From contig OZ282574.1 in the NCBI GenBank assembly GCA_965641885.1, positions 1,798,001 to 1,862,000 of the forward strand: 64,000 nt of DNA, read 5' to 3'. Under the pieces are notes generated by a model that saw only the letters and a list, made by a program, of their open reading frames with translations, did not search any database and was not told the DNA's origin. The translations under genes and the position numbers were made by a program. Source of the DNA: Pseudophaeobacter sp965641885 (GTDB taxonomy: Bacteria > Pseudomonadota > Alphaproteobacteria > Rhodobacterales > Rhodobacteraceae). Below are positions 1-8,292 of this stretch, piece after piece (position 1 is the stretch's first letter; each line of letters starts with the position of its first letter).

Positions 1-321
1 GCGGAATCGCTGCGACCCTGCTGCCGCACCGCCGCATGTCGGCAGTGAGCCCAGAGTCACCAATGCTGCGGACAACACCAGTGACTGCTTCGCCGACTTT
101 GGGAACGTCGCAATGATCGGATCGAAAGTCGGATCCGAGTTTCAAAACAAGCCGCGAAACGCGAAAACTCTCTTTGAGGTTTAGCAAACGTATCTACCTG
201 CGGAAATCTCAGACCCAAAACCTGCCGGAGTTGAAGTTTACAGAGTGACTGTTGTTGTGACGCCCAGCAGTCAGGCGCTTGAGGAGTTGTCGTGCAGTTA
301 TTTCCACCGTAAGGTTTCGGC
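1..321. other. intergenic region, no supported gene
   Basis: I see no convincing gene here. The one long open frame on the minus strand is rich in Ser, Arg, Cys and His, has no recognisable domain or ribosome site, and looks like chance. GC-rich wording such as repeated 'gctgcgg' and 'gccgac' stretches resembles the degenerate intergenic repeat debris seen elsewhere in the window. Confidence 0.5.
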
Positions 322-705
322 ATGAGCTCTCGCTTCTTTCTAATCTTTTGTTCGGCCGGCTTGGTGCCGATTGCCTTCGGCTATGGCGCCAACCCTTCAG
401 CGACCTTGGGTGCTGTCTTTGGGATTGCCGTGGATACCGTCAACCTGACGCATATTATGCGTGCGGTGATGGGCCTTTATTTGGGAATGGTCGTGCTTTG
501 GCTGTGGGGTGCTTTCAGCAAGCCTATGGAAGCCCCGGCGTTGATTGCCTGCGCAGTGTTTATGCTCGGCCTCGCGGCTGGGCGCATCCTGAGTTTTGTC
601 TTGGACGGGATGCCGCATTGGTTGTTGTTCATTTACGCAGTCTTGGAAATTGTGCTGGGCGTGGTCGCGATGGCCCTCTTACGGAGATCACCCCCCCCTG
701 TCTGA
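322..705 (+). CDS. DUF4345-type small integral membrane protein
   Basis: A 127-residue, strongly hydrophobic protein that appears to have four membrane-spanning segments (about residues 2-25, 45-67, 72-95 and 100-122). Length, topology and pattern (an early Gly/Ala-rich loop, then an MRAVMGLYLG helix and a closing EIVLG helix) match my recollection of the DUF4345 family, whose function is unknown. It would sit in the inner membrane. An AAGG stretch lies about 8 bases before the ATG. It is separated from the prophage by about 330 bases and reads as a host gene marking the edge of the phage DNA. Family assignment is from memory of the pattern, not a search. Confidence 0.7.
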   Translation: MSSRFFLIFCSAGLVPIAFGYGANPSATLGAVFGIAVDTVNLTHIMRAVMGLYLGMVVLWLWGAFSKPMEAPALIACAVFMLGLAAGRILSFVLDGMPHWLLFIYAVLEIVLGVVAMALLRRSPPPV

Positions 706-1032
706 ATGCCACGAGCGCGGCTTCGAGCGATGAAGCGGGCCCATCCCGAAGCGTGTCCAAAGGCAGGACCGCGCAAGAAGCCGACGCCCGCCCCCAAGAC
801 GCGAACGACAACTATGTCCGCATACCACCAGTTCGCCGTCGTGTTGATTTCGCACCCGCAGCGAAGGTCCGGAATGACGGGCCGCGCCGCAGCGGCGGAA
901 GGACCCGGTCAACGGCGGCACTGGGCCGTTCGTGACAGTAGTGGGTGAATACCGCCGCTCGATCTCCGCAGTCCTGACGCGGAAAAACCGGGCACGACCT
1001 TGAAATTCAGAATGCGCTAACCCCGAAGCTCT
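706..1032. repeat. intergenic region with dispersed repeat (28-bp block at 907-934)
   Basis: No gene is supported. Positions 907-934 (GGTCAACGGCGGC...GCCGTTCGTG) match 16192-16219 at 27 of 28 bases, so the region holds a copy of a dispersed intergenic repeat. The prophage remnant ends somewhere in this stretch, but I could not identify a clean Mu-type TG...CA terminus. Confidence 0.55.
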
Positions 1033-1452
1033 CTATAGAAAACCAGCCGTTACCAGCTCGCGCTTGGCGCGCTCAACGGTGCGCGTGTGGCAGCCGAGAG
1101 ATTTCGCGATTGTCCGATGTGATTGGTGGCTGAGCAGGGCGGCACGGAATGCAGCCATTTTCAGGGCGCGGCCTGAATGCGGCCCAAGCGGGATTTGGAG
1201 CCTCCCCGCGCCATAGGTTTTGTACAGCCAATCAGTGATCTGGTCGCCCAGTTGCTGCGCGACAAGTGACTGCGCCATCCTGTGTGCCTGGGGAATATGC
1301 GCTTCGGTGCCGCCATAGAGGCCGGTCAGTTTCCAGACGGCCTCCGGACCAAGGCTGTCTTCCAGCTCTTCCAGCATCTCTGGCACGTTCATCCCGAGAT
1401 CGATCATTTCGTCACAGGTCAGAAGGTTTGTGTGTGGGGATGTATCTGTCAT
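1033..1452 (-). CDS. Mor-like transcription activator (second copy)
   Basis: 139 residues. The C-terminal third holds a helix-turn-helix that ends SLGCHTRTVERAKRE. It lines up with the VDVHIRTVERMSAEL end of the neighbouring Mor protein at 1828-2223, so the two look like paralogues. The N-terminal half is a helical region with the GLYGGTEAHIP stretch that in Mor/C proteins forms the dimerisation part. In Mu, Mor switches on the middle operon and C the late operon, so this gene may fill the C-like role. No late genes remain for it to act on. A 375-base gap separates it from the first Mor gene. Confidence 0.6.
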   Translation of the reverse strand: MTDTSPHTNLLTCDEMIDLGMNVPEMLEELEDSLGPEAVWKLTGLYGGTEAHIPQAHRMAQSLVAQQLGDQITDWLYKTYGAGRLQIPLGPHSGRALKMAAFRAALLSHQSHRTIAKSLGCHTRTVERAKRELVTAGFL

Positions 1453-1827
1453 GTGACTTTGATGCCGTCACTTGTCGGCCCATGACGCCCTGTCAAATGT
1501 CGGGTCGTCGTCTTAAACACAGCGATTGGAATTTTGGGGAGATCTGTGTGGCGCGATTTGCGGGTCGCTGAGCGCAGTTTTCGCCTGAACGCTACTCCGG
1601 GTCGGAATTTATCACAAGCGCGTTGCTGCCCCGTTTAAGTGGTATTTAACGGCGATCCTGGGGTGCTGCCCTCCCTGCGGATTTCAGCTGGCGGGGGGGG
1701 AGCGGGTAGATTTGGCAGAAAACAGCGTTTTTTGAACAATCCGGACCTAGGTGGAGAAGGATTTTGTGGGCGACCTACAAAGGGGCGGCCACTACCTGGC
1801 ACTGCCACCAGACGGCCAATCATGATT
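1453..1827. other. gap between the two Mor-type genes
   Basis: No gene is supported. It contains a run of eight G at about 1693-1700 and GC-rich, low-complexity DNA. Its position between a Mor activator and a second activator is where a Mor-dependent middle promoter would lie, but I could not pick out specific elements. Confidence 0.35.
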
Positions 1828-2223
1828 TCAGAGAAACAGATCGGGCTGCCGCTGATCTTTGGGGCAGCGCAGCTCGGCGGACATGCGTTCCACAGTCCGG
1901 ATGTGGACGTCGACCTCAGCGGCAATGTGCGAATGGCTCAAACCCTGGTCCAGCAGCATGGCAATCCGCTGACGGCGTCCGGTTTGGCCGCTGATGTTTC
2001 CGGCTGGCACCAGCATCTTGCCGCTGCCCAGCAGCTTGTAGAGGGCTTGTGCATTGGCAAACCCCACGATTTTCGCAAGGGAGCAACCGGGGGCAGGGTT
2101 CTTGGCGATATAGATTTCGCGGCCGCCGCGCTGTTTGGCCAGGCGCACGGCAAGGTCGACGCTGATTTCATCCGCGATCAGCGCCAGAACGCCGGGGAGA
2201 TATGGTTTGAAGTCCCCCCTCAT
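1828..2223 (-). CDS. mor: Mor family middle-operon transcription activator
   Basis: 131 residues with the Mor arrangement. An N-terminal helical part (LIADEISVDLAVRLAKQRGG, about residues 15-34) is followed by a linker with a conserved Gly/Ile-Tyr patch (GGREIYI). A C-terminal helix-turn-helix (about 88-118) has RTVERMSAEL as its recognition helix. In Mu, Mor dimers bind the middle promoter and recruit RNA polymerase. The gene overlaps the end of gp16/GemA by 4 bases (ATGA), which supports co-translation as the last gene of the early operon, as in Mu. Family confidence is good. Whether it still has a target is unknown, since downstream phage genes are missing. Confidence 0.8.
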   Translation of the reverse strand: MRGDFKPYLPGVLALIADEISVDLAVRLAKQRGGREIYIAKNPAPGCSLAKIVGFANAQALYKLLGSGKMLVPAGNISGQTGRRQRIAMLLDQGLSHSHIAAEVDVHIRTVERMSAELRCPKDQRQPDLFL

Positions 2224-2693
2224 CTGCGATGGTCAGCCCTGTTTAGCCCAGTCCAGTCGAAGTCGATATCGGCGCGCTGGCCCCAGCTTTTGAGGGCCTG
2301 AATGACCTGATCGATCTCGGTGTGATCCCGCATCATGTCTACATCTGCGGGTACGTTGCTCCAGGCTTTGCCAAAGCGGGACCGGATGAACGTGTTCAGC
2401 CCCGCGCGGCTGGGGTCGCGGAGCTGGCCTGCTTCGCCAAGCTTGCGCCAGAGCACATGCACCAGGCGCAAATCGGGGCGCGACGCCTGGGCGTGTTTCT
2501 TCGAGCTGGTGCTGGAACTGGCTTTGAAACCATCCTGTTTAAGGCGCTTTAAAACCGCGTTTAAATCCGCCTCACTCATGTCCGTCATGGAGGCCTTGCC
2601 AGTGACGATGAGCTGCAGCGCCTTGCGGGCCTCGCTGTCCAGGCCAAGTTCTCGGCATCCAACGTGGATTTTCTTCTGCAGGGCGCGGCTCAT
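2220..2693 (-). CDS. gp16/GemA family phage regulatory protein (DUF1018)
   Basis: 157 residues. The opening pattern (KKIHVGCRELGLDSEARKAL, about 7-26) and the later HVLWRKLGEAG block (about 79-89) are typical of the DUF1018 family that contains Mu gp16/GemA. GemA is reported to affect host gene expression and DNA supercoiling in Mu, but its molecular action is not well defined. The start codon sits on the last base of the upstream gene's stop (2693 shared), so translation is probably coupled. It is a standard member of Mu-like early operons and helps identify the element. Confidence 0.8.
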   Translation of the reverse strand: MSRALQKKIHVGCRELGLDSEARKALQLIVTGKASMTDMSEADLNAVLKRLKQDGFKASSSTSSKKHAQASRPDLRLVHVLWRKLGEAGQLRDPSRAGLNTFIRSRFGKAWSNVPADVDMMRDHTEIDQVIQALKSWGQRADIDFDWTGLNRADHRR

Positions 2694-2947
2694 CAGGAGA
2701 CCTCGCTGAGAAACGGAACGGTGGGGTGCAGTGCCGCTGCATCTGCTGCCATCCGGCGGTCCGCAAGCGCGGCTTCTTCCCGTGCGATTTCTGAGAACTC
2801 TTCAGGGGAGAGCTTTGCTATTTCGGCCTGACTTTTGGCAACCGCGAGACGGCCTCCTAAAACGATGGCGGCCCGGCGTATAACCGTTGCATAGGCGCTG
2901 AAGCTCTGCCGCAACTCGGCGCGGATCTGGTTTTCTGATTTCGCCAT
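2693..2947 (-). CDS. small hypothetical Mu-like early protein
   Basis: 84 residues, predicted helical, rich in Ala and Glu, with no signal peptide or membrane segment. It fits tightly between DUF3164 (11-base gap) and gp16/GemA (1-base overlap), in the block of small uncharacterised genes that Mu-like phages carry between B and gemA. I do not recognise a family. Operon position is the main reason to call it real. Confidence 0.7.
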   Translation of the reverse strand: MAKSENQIRAELRQSFSAYATVIRRAAIVLGGRLAVAKSQAEIAKLSPEEFSEIAREEAALADRRMAADAAALHPTVPFLSEVS

Positions 2948-2958
2948 GTCAGCTCTTC

Positions 2959-3636
2959 CTATGCCTTTGACAGATCAATGGTGATGGCTTCCCAGGCGGA
3001 CGACTGCGAGGCGCGCTCATAAAACCGGACATAGGTTTTGGAGCCGACCACACGCATGGCGTCCCGGATCGCCTGCATGGCGCGCTTCCAGCGCTCGTCG
3101 GATATGTCCAGGTTCAGCAGCATGAAGATTTCAGATCGGTTGATCTGGCCTTCTTTGTCAGTGTTGAAAGCCTTGGTCACGATGGCGCGGATTTCAGGCC
3201 CAGAGTCGGCGGCCCACTCGTTTAGGCACTCATCAACCAGGTCCTTGGCGATCTGCAGTTCGGGGCCAAAATCAAACGCCTCAGCGATCTGCACCTGCAC
3301 CTTGAACAACCCGTCATAGCTGAACAGGGTCTTGTTGCCCTTTTTACCGCCGACCTTGCTCTCGTACTGTTGGGCCAGAAGTGCTTCAAATGCGCCAATG
3401 TCGTCAAAAACGTGGGTTTTGAAGCGGGCAATCTGTTCGCTCAGGGCTTTGCCAAAGCCGATCATTTTGCGAACAGTCTCGTCCTGCAGCGCGTCCTGGG
3501 CTTTGACCAGCTCAACGGGCACCAAAGACCCTTTCGAGTTGGTGCGGTATTTCTTGCCGCCTGACACCACAATTCCATCGGGTATCGGTGCGGGGGTGAA
3601 TTCGCTTCCATAAGTCGGAGTCTGGGATTCAGTCAT
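2959..3636 (-). CDS. DUF3164 family phage protein
   Basis: 225 residues. The middle and C-terminal parts carry the pattern I associate with DUF3164: a helical FDDIGAFEALLAQQYE stretch, GNKTLFSYDG, then KDLVDECLNEWA and ERWKRAMQAIRDAMRV. DUF3164 proteins are regular members of Mu-like and other transposable phage early regions and have no established function. No membrane segments are present. It lies 11 bases ahead of the next gene and about 100 bases after the HU gene. Confidence 0.75.
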   Translation of the reverse strand: MTESQTPTYGSEFTPAPIPDGIVVSGGKKYRTNSKGSLVPVELVKAQDALQDETVRKMIGFGKALSEQIARFKTHVFDDIGAFEALLAQQYESKVGGKKGNKTLFSYDGLFKVQVQIAEAFDFGPELQIAKDLVDECLNEWAADSGPEIRAIVTKAFNTDKEGQINRSEIFMLLNLDISDERWKRAMQAIRDAMRVVGSKTYVRFYERASQSSAWEAITIDLSKA

Positions 3637-3736
3637 GAGGGGTTTCTTTCAAAAATGGTGGATTGGCTGCTCATCAGACCGGGGCCGCCGCGCCCTGGTG
3701 ACCACGCCCGACGAGGTCGGGCGGGTTTCGCGCGGG

Positions 3737-4024
3737 TTACGGGTTGAGGCGGTCTTTCACGGCCTTTGCCTGCTTGAATGTCAGCGACGCCGCCGCCGCA
3801 ATCTGGATGGCTTCCCCGGTTGCGGGGTTGCGCCCGGCGCGGGCAGCCCGCTCGCTGCGCTTGAAGATGCCAAAGCCGTGCAGCGTCACTTCTTTGCTGT
3901 CTTCCGTGGCCTGGGTGATCTGCTCCAGAAGGGCATCTATGGTCGCGGCTGTTGCCTCTTGGGTCTGGCCGGTTATCTCGGCAATGCTGCGGGTCAGGTC
4001 TTGCTTGGTGATCTTCTTTGACAT
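3737..4024 (-). CDS. phage-encoded HU/IHF-family DNA-binding protein
   Basis: 95 residues, the normal HU length. It opens with KQDLTRSIAEITG, has the helical dimer core to about residue 45, then VTLHGFGIFKRSERAARAGRNPATGE, which is the classic HU beta-arm region with its RNPATG signature at about 66-71. HU bends DNA and in Mu helps assemble the transposition complex, so a copy inside the element may serve MuA directly. Lying between DUF3164 and a small regulator in the same orientation, it is part of the early operon. A host chromosomal HU would normally sit elsewhere. Confidence 0.9.
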   Translation of the reverse strand: MSKKITKQDLTRSIAEITGQTQEATAATIDALLEQITQATEDSKEVTLHGFGIFKRSERAARAGRNPATGEAIQIAAAASLTFKQAKAVKDRLNP

Positions 4025-4148
4025 GGGTCTTGTCCTTCGGTGGGTTGGTGCGCTTGATGGCGCGGTTATTAGGACCCGGTTGGGTCCAGACGATCCGCAA
4101 GGCTACGGAGCCAGATTGCGGTTTTGATCTTGAGGGAGAGGGCAGGTT

Positions 4149-4526
4149 TCATTCGTCGCCCTTCGTCTTGAACTTTGGGCAGGCGCGGCACGCACGGATC
4201 ATGCGCACCCGAAACGGGTTGCCATGCGTCCAGGTCTCGGCCCGTTTGCGATACTTGAGGCAGACGCCGCTTTCGATTTGGGCTTTCAGAGCGGGACATT
4301 GCACCGGCGCGCTCATGAAGACCTCGCGCACGGCGCTCTCGATACTGTTCATATTGCCGGGGTAGCAGTTGCGAATGGCCTGACTTACGGCGGAAGAACT
4401 CAGACCGGTTTTTTCCGCCACGGCGTTCTGCGAGGCCTGATCGCACTCCTGCACCAGGACCGCGACCCAATCCGGCAGCGCGCCGTCCCATGCGTCCAGC
4501 GCCACGACTTCTCTATCGCTTGTCAT
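4149..4526 (-). CDS. small HTH protein with C-terminal cysteines
   Basis: 125 residues. Residues about 30-60 form a helix-turn-helix (NAVAEKTGLSSSAVSQAIRN) of the lambda-repressor-like kind. The C-terminal half has four cysteines (CPALK, GVCLKY, then ACRACPKF), which could bind a metal. Similar small regulators occur after MuB in RcapMu-like phages, but I do not recognise a named family. Its start overlaps the end of the upstream winged-helix gene by 4 bases, suggesting coupled translation. Confidence 0.65.
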   Translation of the reverse strand: MTSDREVVALDAWDGALPDWVAVLVQECDQASQNAVAEKTGLSSSAVSQAIRNCYPGNMNSIESAVREVFMSAPVQCPALKAQIESGVCLKYRKRAETWTHGNPFRVRMIRACRACPKFKTKGDE

Positions 4527-5323
4527 GCCAAACGTCCTCCGGGGGCGTAGACGATCTTTTCCTCATTGCTGTCGATGACGACGGTCATGCGCTTGCGTTG
4601 AGGCGGCAGCGGGCCGGTGTTGCGGATCAAAATGAGCGAGGTGTCTGCGCGCATGGCTCGGCTGCGGATGCGGGCACTGGCCCGCAGATATCCTGCGGTT
4701 CGCAAAATCCGGCAGTACTGCAGAATGTCGTCCTGGCTGATGCACGGTCGGGCAGGGGACAGAGCGGCAAACAGATCTATTGGGCGGAACTTGCGCTGAT
4801 GGCGGATGGCAGTCCAGATGGCGCCTTCATCGGTGGCCCGCACGGTCTTGGCGTGCTCGCGGACGTCCTCTGGCTTCTTTGCTGTGTAGAAGATTTTGCT
4901 GCCGCTGCGGCTCCATTCGCGAATGATGCCGTGTTTGCGTAACCGGCTCATGAACCGGGTGCGGATAGCACCAACAACGCAGATCCGGGCGACATCTTCA
5001 AAGGTGAAGCAGGCGCAGCCGTGGATATAACTCCAGATGGCCTTTTCCTCCGCACCATGGGGCTGGATCGGGGGCAGCTCAATCAGCTGATGCGGTGGCT
5101 GACCCTTGGCGCGCACAATCTCAAAGTACTGTGTCTTTCCCTCTCGCGCGCAGGGTTTGACCAGGCCGTCGCGTTGCAGCTCTTTCAGAAAAACCCGGCG
5201 TGACCAGCTACTTGTAGCGCAATGTTCAGCAACCTGCGCAAAGGTGAAGCGGTCTTGGGCGCAGATATACGCTAAGATCACCTGCTCGGATGGGTCGCGT
5301 GGCGTACGTGGCGTGGCGTTCAT
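4523..5323 (-). CDS. hypothetical phage protein with repeated winged-helix-like modules
   Basis: 266 residues. Two stretches look alike: residues about 13-55 (VILAYICAQDRFTFAQVAEHC, then a recognition-helix-like segment) and about 92-135 (AIWSYIHGCACFTFEDVARIC). A weaker third starts at AIWTAIRHQRKFRPIDLFAAL. Each fits a small winged-helix module, so the protein may be a DNA-binding array. It is wedged between MuB (1-base overlap at 5323) and the small HTH protein (4-base overlap). I know no characterised homologue. A role in transposition control or DNA binding is inference from the modules and position. Confidence 0.65.
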   Translation of the reverse strand: MNATPRTPRDPSEQVILAYICAQDRFTFAQVAEHCATSSWSRRVFLKELQRDGLVKPCAREGKTQYFEIVRAKGQPPHQLIELPPIQPHGAEEKAIWSYIHGCACFTFEDVARICVVGAIRTRFMSRLRKHGIIREWSRSGSKIFYTAKKPEDVREHAKTVRATDEGAIWTAIRHQRKFRPIDLFAALSPARPCISQDDILQYCRILRTAGYLRASARIRSRAMRADTSLILIRNTGPLPPQRKRMTVVIDSNEEKIVYAPGGRLA

Positions 5324-6066
5324 TATTTCAGCCCCCGGCGCGGCGATGGCGCATCCTTGCGCCGGAAGCTGAGGCCGCCCCAGTCGGCCAGCGACATGGT
5401 GTTGGTGCCCATGGCCAGCGCCTCAATCCGCACCTGGGCAAGATCAACAACCGTGCGTCTGACATTGCCGGTGTTGCGCTCCAGAATGGCGCTGAGGAAG
5501 TCGTCGGTGATTGCCACACCCTCAGCATAGACCGAAGCCAGCAACTGCGCGTCTTTCAGGGTGGCGGGTTGAGCTGCCGTCCAGGACATAACACGGCTTG
5601 AGATCAGCTCGAACTTCTGCAGTTTCTGAGGGAACTCTTCCATGCCGATCATGACAATCGGCGTGTCCGAGCCGTCATGCAGATCACGGATCAACTCAAT
5701 AATGCCGCGCCGGAAGGCATAGTCGGCCTCATCCACGATCAGCGTCCGCCCGTCTATGGCCAACTCTTCGCAGGCTTGCGACACCATGTCAGGAATGGTC
5801 CGCTTTGGCGGCACCCCCAGCTCGTTTAACAGCCGTTCCAGGAAGGTCTTCTTGGTCCAGTCTCCCTGCATGGAGATGTGGATCACGTCAAAGGTTGTGG
5901 CGCAGAAGATGGCCCCGAATGTTTTGCCATAGCCGGGGTAGCCGTAAAACACCCCAAGGCCGGGCATTCCGAACGTGCGCCCTTGCAGCTCCTTTACCAG
6001 GGTGGCCATGGTGGCCACGTTGGTGAGGGGTTGGACGCTGTTGCCGATTTCCATCTGCAGTGACAT
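5323..6066 (-). CDS. MuB-like transposition target activator, AAA ATPase
   Basis: 247 residues. A Walker A motif (GYPGYGKT, residues 42-49) and Walker B (TLIVDEAD, ending about 115) define an AAA+ ATPase, followed by an arginine-bearing sensor region (SRVMSW) and a C-terminal helical domain that includes NTGNVRRTVVDL. MuB polymerises on target DNA, stimulates MuA and delivers the target while avoiding self-insertion. The protein is shorter than Mu's MuB (about 312 residues), as in TniB/MuB-like ATPases of other transposable phages. It follows the transposase gene by 93 bases on the same strand. Confidence 0.85.
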   Translation of the reverse strand: MSLQMEIGNSVQPLTNVATMATLVKELQGRTFGMPGLGVFYGYPGYGKTFGAIFCATTFDVIHISMQGDWTKKTFLERLLNELGVPPKRTIPDMVSQACEELAIDGRTLIVDEADYAFRRGIIELIRDLHDGSDTPIVMIGMEEFPQKLQKFELISSRVMSWTAAQPATLKDAQLLASVYAEGVAITDDFLSAILERNTGNVRRTVVDLAQVRIEALAMGTNTMSLADWGGLSFRRKDAPSPRRGLK

Positions 6067-6159
6067 GTTCGCTCCTGGTTCAATGGTGCCGTCAGCCTGG
6101 TCGTTTGGCCTGTGGTCTGGCCTGTCGTTCAGCCTTTCGGCGGCGTTTTCTTTGTCTGG

Positions 6160-8292
6160 TTATCCGGCGGTACTGCCGCCGAAGCTCTTGTGCAGCTCTA
6201 TGCGAGCCTCAAATTCCGGGTGTTTGACGTAGTTCTCCAACCAGCCCGCCTCGCGCTCGCCAACCGGCTCGCCCGCGCTTTGGCGTTGCTGGATTTCCAG
6301 CGCCTGGCGGAACCGCGCATCTGGCTCCTTTGCCACCGTGAATGTCTCTAGTGCTGGTTTGGGCGCGCGCTTCTCTTTCGCACTGCTCATCTCGACAATG
6401 AGGGCGTCCTGGGCCGCCTCAGCCGCAGGGGAGTTGTGATCCCGGAACGAGGGGGCCGCAGCGGGGCGCGTGAAGACAGGTTTCACCACCTTGGCTGCTA
6501 GATCGGCTGACGCTTCTGGGCGGTGCCCGCGCATGCTGGCCGCAATCTCTGTGGTTGCAATCGGGCGGTGCAGTTCCTGCAGCGCCTTTTCGGCTTTGAC
6601 GATTTGACGGCGGCGGCGGGCAGTGGAGCGCGCGCCTTCCAGATCAAAGAAGCCAACCTTTTGCTGACACTCGGCAAAGCCCAAATGCGCGCCATCGCCG
6701 CCATAGATATGGACGCCGCTGTGCAGATCCTCAGGATCGAAGCGGACAATCACCTTCCGGTTGGCTTCCTGGCTCATCCAGGGGCAGTGGTAGGTATTGC
6801 CGTGGAAGGTCAGACTGCCGTTTTGTTTGTGCAGCTTGGCGCTTGCCTGCCCCATGAGCCAAAGGCGGCGCTGCTCTTCGGTGGCCTTTCGGATTGGGGC
6901 TGTCGCATAGCTCTCGGCGAAGGTTGCATCAAAGGAGCGGCCCTGTGCTGTGTCCGACCGGCGCCCGGTGCGCGCGTTATGCTCTGCAATGCCTTCGGCC
7001 AGAACCCCCAGAAACTCCGAGGCCTTGATGGCGCGGCTGCCGTAGTTCTCGGGCTTGGCGTCTGGCCGGTTGCCGACATAGGCCCCGGCAAAGCGCGGAT
7101 CTTTCGCAACGTCGCTCGCCAGATCCCGAAACGCCCGCTCGATGGGCTTGGCCTGTCCATGTGCCGGGGTGGCCCAGTGCATCTGAATGCCAAGCAGCGG
7201 CAACACACCAATCGGGTCGTCCTCGCGGATTTTGAAGCGGAACCGGGTTGCCGCGCCTGCGGTCATCCATTTGTTGGCAAATTCCCGGCCGTTATCAAAA
7301 AGGCAGCGCTTGGGAATGCCCCAGGTCTCGACCAGCTTGCCAAAGGCAGCCATCACCATGACTTTGTTGGGGTCGTGATCGACCCGCCAGGACAGGATCT
7401 TGTTTGAATAGAGGTCTTGAAAGGCGACGATCTGAGGCCGGTTGATGGTACCGTCGGGCCATTCCACAAAGATATCGATCTTGTGACAATCCGCGTTGAC
7501 GGCTTCCAGCGCGGTCAGGGAGGACCGGTCGCGGGTTTGCGCCGGATAGCAGCGCATCAGACCGGTGAGGCCCTGGCGGCTGTAAACCTGCGTCGTGCGC
7601 GGCACATCGGCGTCGACCTGGCGCTTGGCGGTCTTGAGAATGGGGTAGGGCCAGCCCTGCCGTCCAGCTTCCATGACCGCCGCCCGGTAGCTTTGGGCAA
7701 AGGTTGGCCGCTCAAGGCGCAGGTAGGCGCTTTTGAGCCAGGCCATAAAGGGTTGATACTGGGCGCGATCTTCTTTCGAGGCGCGCTTTTTGGGCGGGCG
7801 AGGGGTGAGATAGGCCAGACGATCCTCGCGCGAGACCCCCTCCACCAAAGCGATCCAGTTATAGACCGTGCGGGGGCTGACGCCTTTTTCGGCCGCGATG
7901 ACTTTAACCGCCTGCACATGGGGGGACCCGCTGAGGTGCAGGGCGTCGACCTTGTCCAATGTGTCCAGCCGTTTGACGGCCTCATCTTTGGATTTTTGCG
8001 CCAGGGCTTCAAAGGCGGCCCATGCCGCGCCCCGGTCCAGGCGGGCTGCAGGCTGTTCCGCGTCCTGTTGCAGGAGCTTTAAACGGGCATTCACCGGCAG
8101 AACCGACCAGTGATACAAGATCCCGCCGCCGCGACCGGGTTTGCGCTTGATCGCGCCGGGTTTTTGTCGCCAGCCCTGTTGTTTTGCAAAGAAGTTCACG
8201 CCCTGTTTGGTGCCGGGCAGACCGGGCAGGCAGGCTGCTGCGATCTCCTCTGCGGACCACCAGTGTTGTTTCGGGGCGAATTCGGCGTCCAT
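6160..8292 (-). CDS. MuA-like DDE transposase
   Basis: 710 residues. The N-terminal winged-helix end-binding domain is visible (WWSAEEIAAACLPGLPGTKQ near residues 11-30), then further helix-turn-helix modules (SPRTVYNWIALVEGVSRED). The catalytic core carries D268 (NADCHKID), D333 (LFDNGREF) and E385 (KPIERAFRD), close to MuA's D269, D336 and E392. After the core comes a Mu-type C-terminal barrel (YHCPWMSQEANRKVIVRFDPEDL) and a basic tail thought to contact MuB and ClpX. It joins the element's ends to target DNA. All three acidic residues are present, so activity is plausible even though virion genes are missing. Confidence 0.92.
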   Translation of the reverse strand: MDAEFAPKQHWWSAEEIAAACLPGLPGTKQGVNFFAKQQGWRQKPGAIKRKPGRGGGILYHWSVLPVNARLKLLQQDAEQPAARLDRGAAWAAFEALAQKSKDEAVKRLDTLDKVDALHLSGSPHVQAVKVIAAEKGVSPRTVYNWIALVEGVSREDRLAYLTPRPPKKRASKEDRAQYQPFMAWLKSAYLRLERPTFAQSYRAAVMEAGRQGWPYPILKTAKRQVDADVPRTTQVYSRQGLTGLMRCYPAQTRDRSSLTALEAVNADCHKIDIFVEWPDGTINRPQIVAFQDLYSNKILSWRVDHDPNKVMVMAAFGKLVETWGIPKRCLFDNGREFANKWMTAGAATRFRFKIREDDPIGVLPLLGIQMHWATPAHGQAKPIERAFRDLASDVAKDPRFAGAYVGNRPDAKPENYGSRAIKASEFLGVLAEGIAEHNARTGRRSDTAQGRSFDATFAESYATAPIRKATEEQRRLWLMGQASAKLHKQNGSLTFHGNTYHCPWMSQEANRKVIVRFDPEDLHSGVHIYGGDGAHLGFAECQQKVGFFDLEGARSTARRRRQIVKAEKALQELHRPIATTEIAASMRGHRPEASADLAAKVVKPVFTRPAAAPSFRDHNSPAAEAAQDALIVEMSSAKEKRAPKPALETFTVAKEPDARFRQALEIQQRQSAGEPVGEREAGWLENYVKHPEFEARIELHKSFGGSTAG

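Noticed and set aside
57..323. Long minus-strand open frame at the left edge
   Set aside because: Its composition is dominated by Ser/Arg/Cys with no domain, and it lies in repeat-like intergenic DNA.
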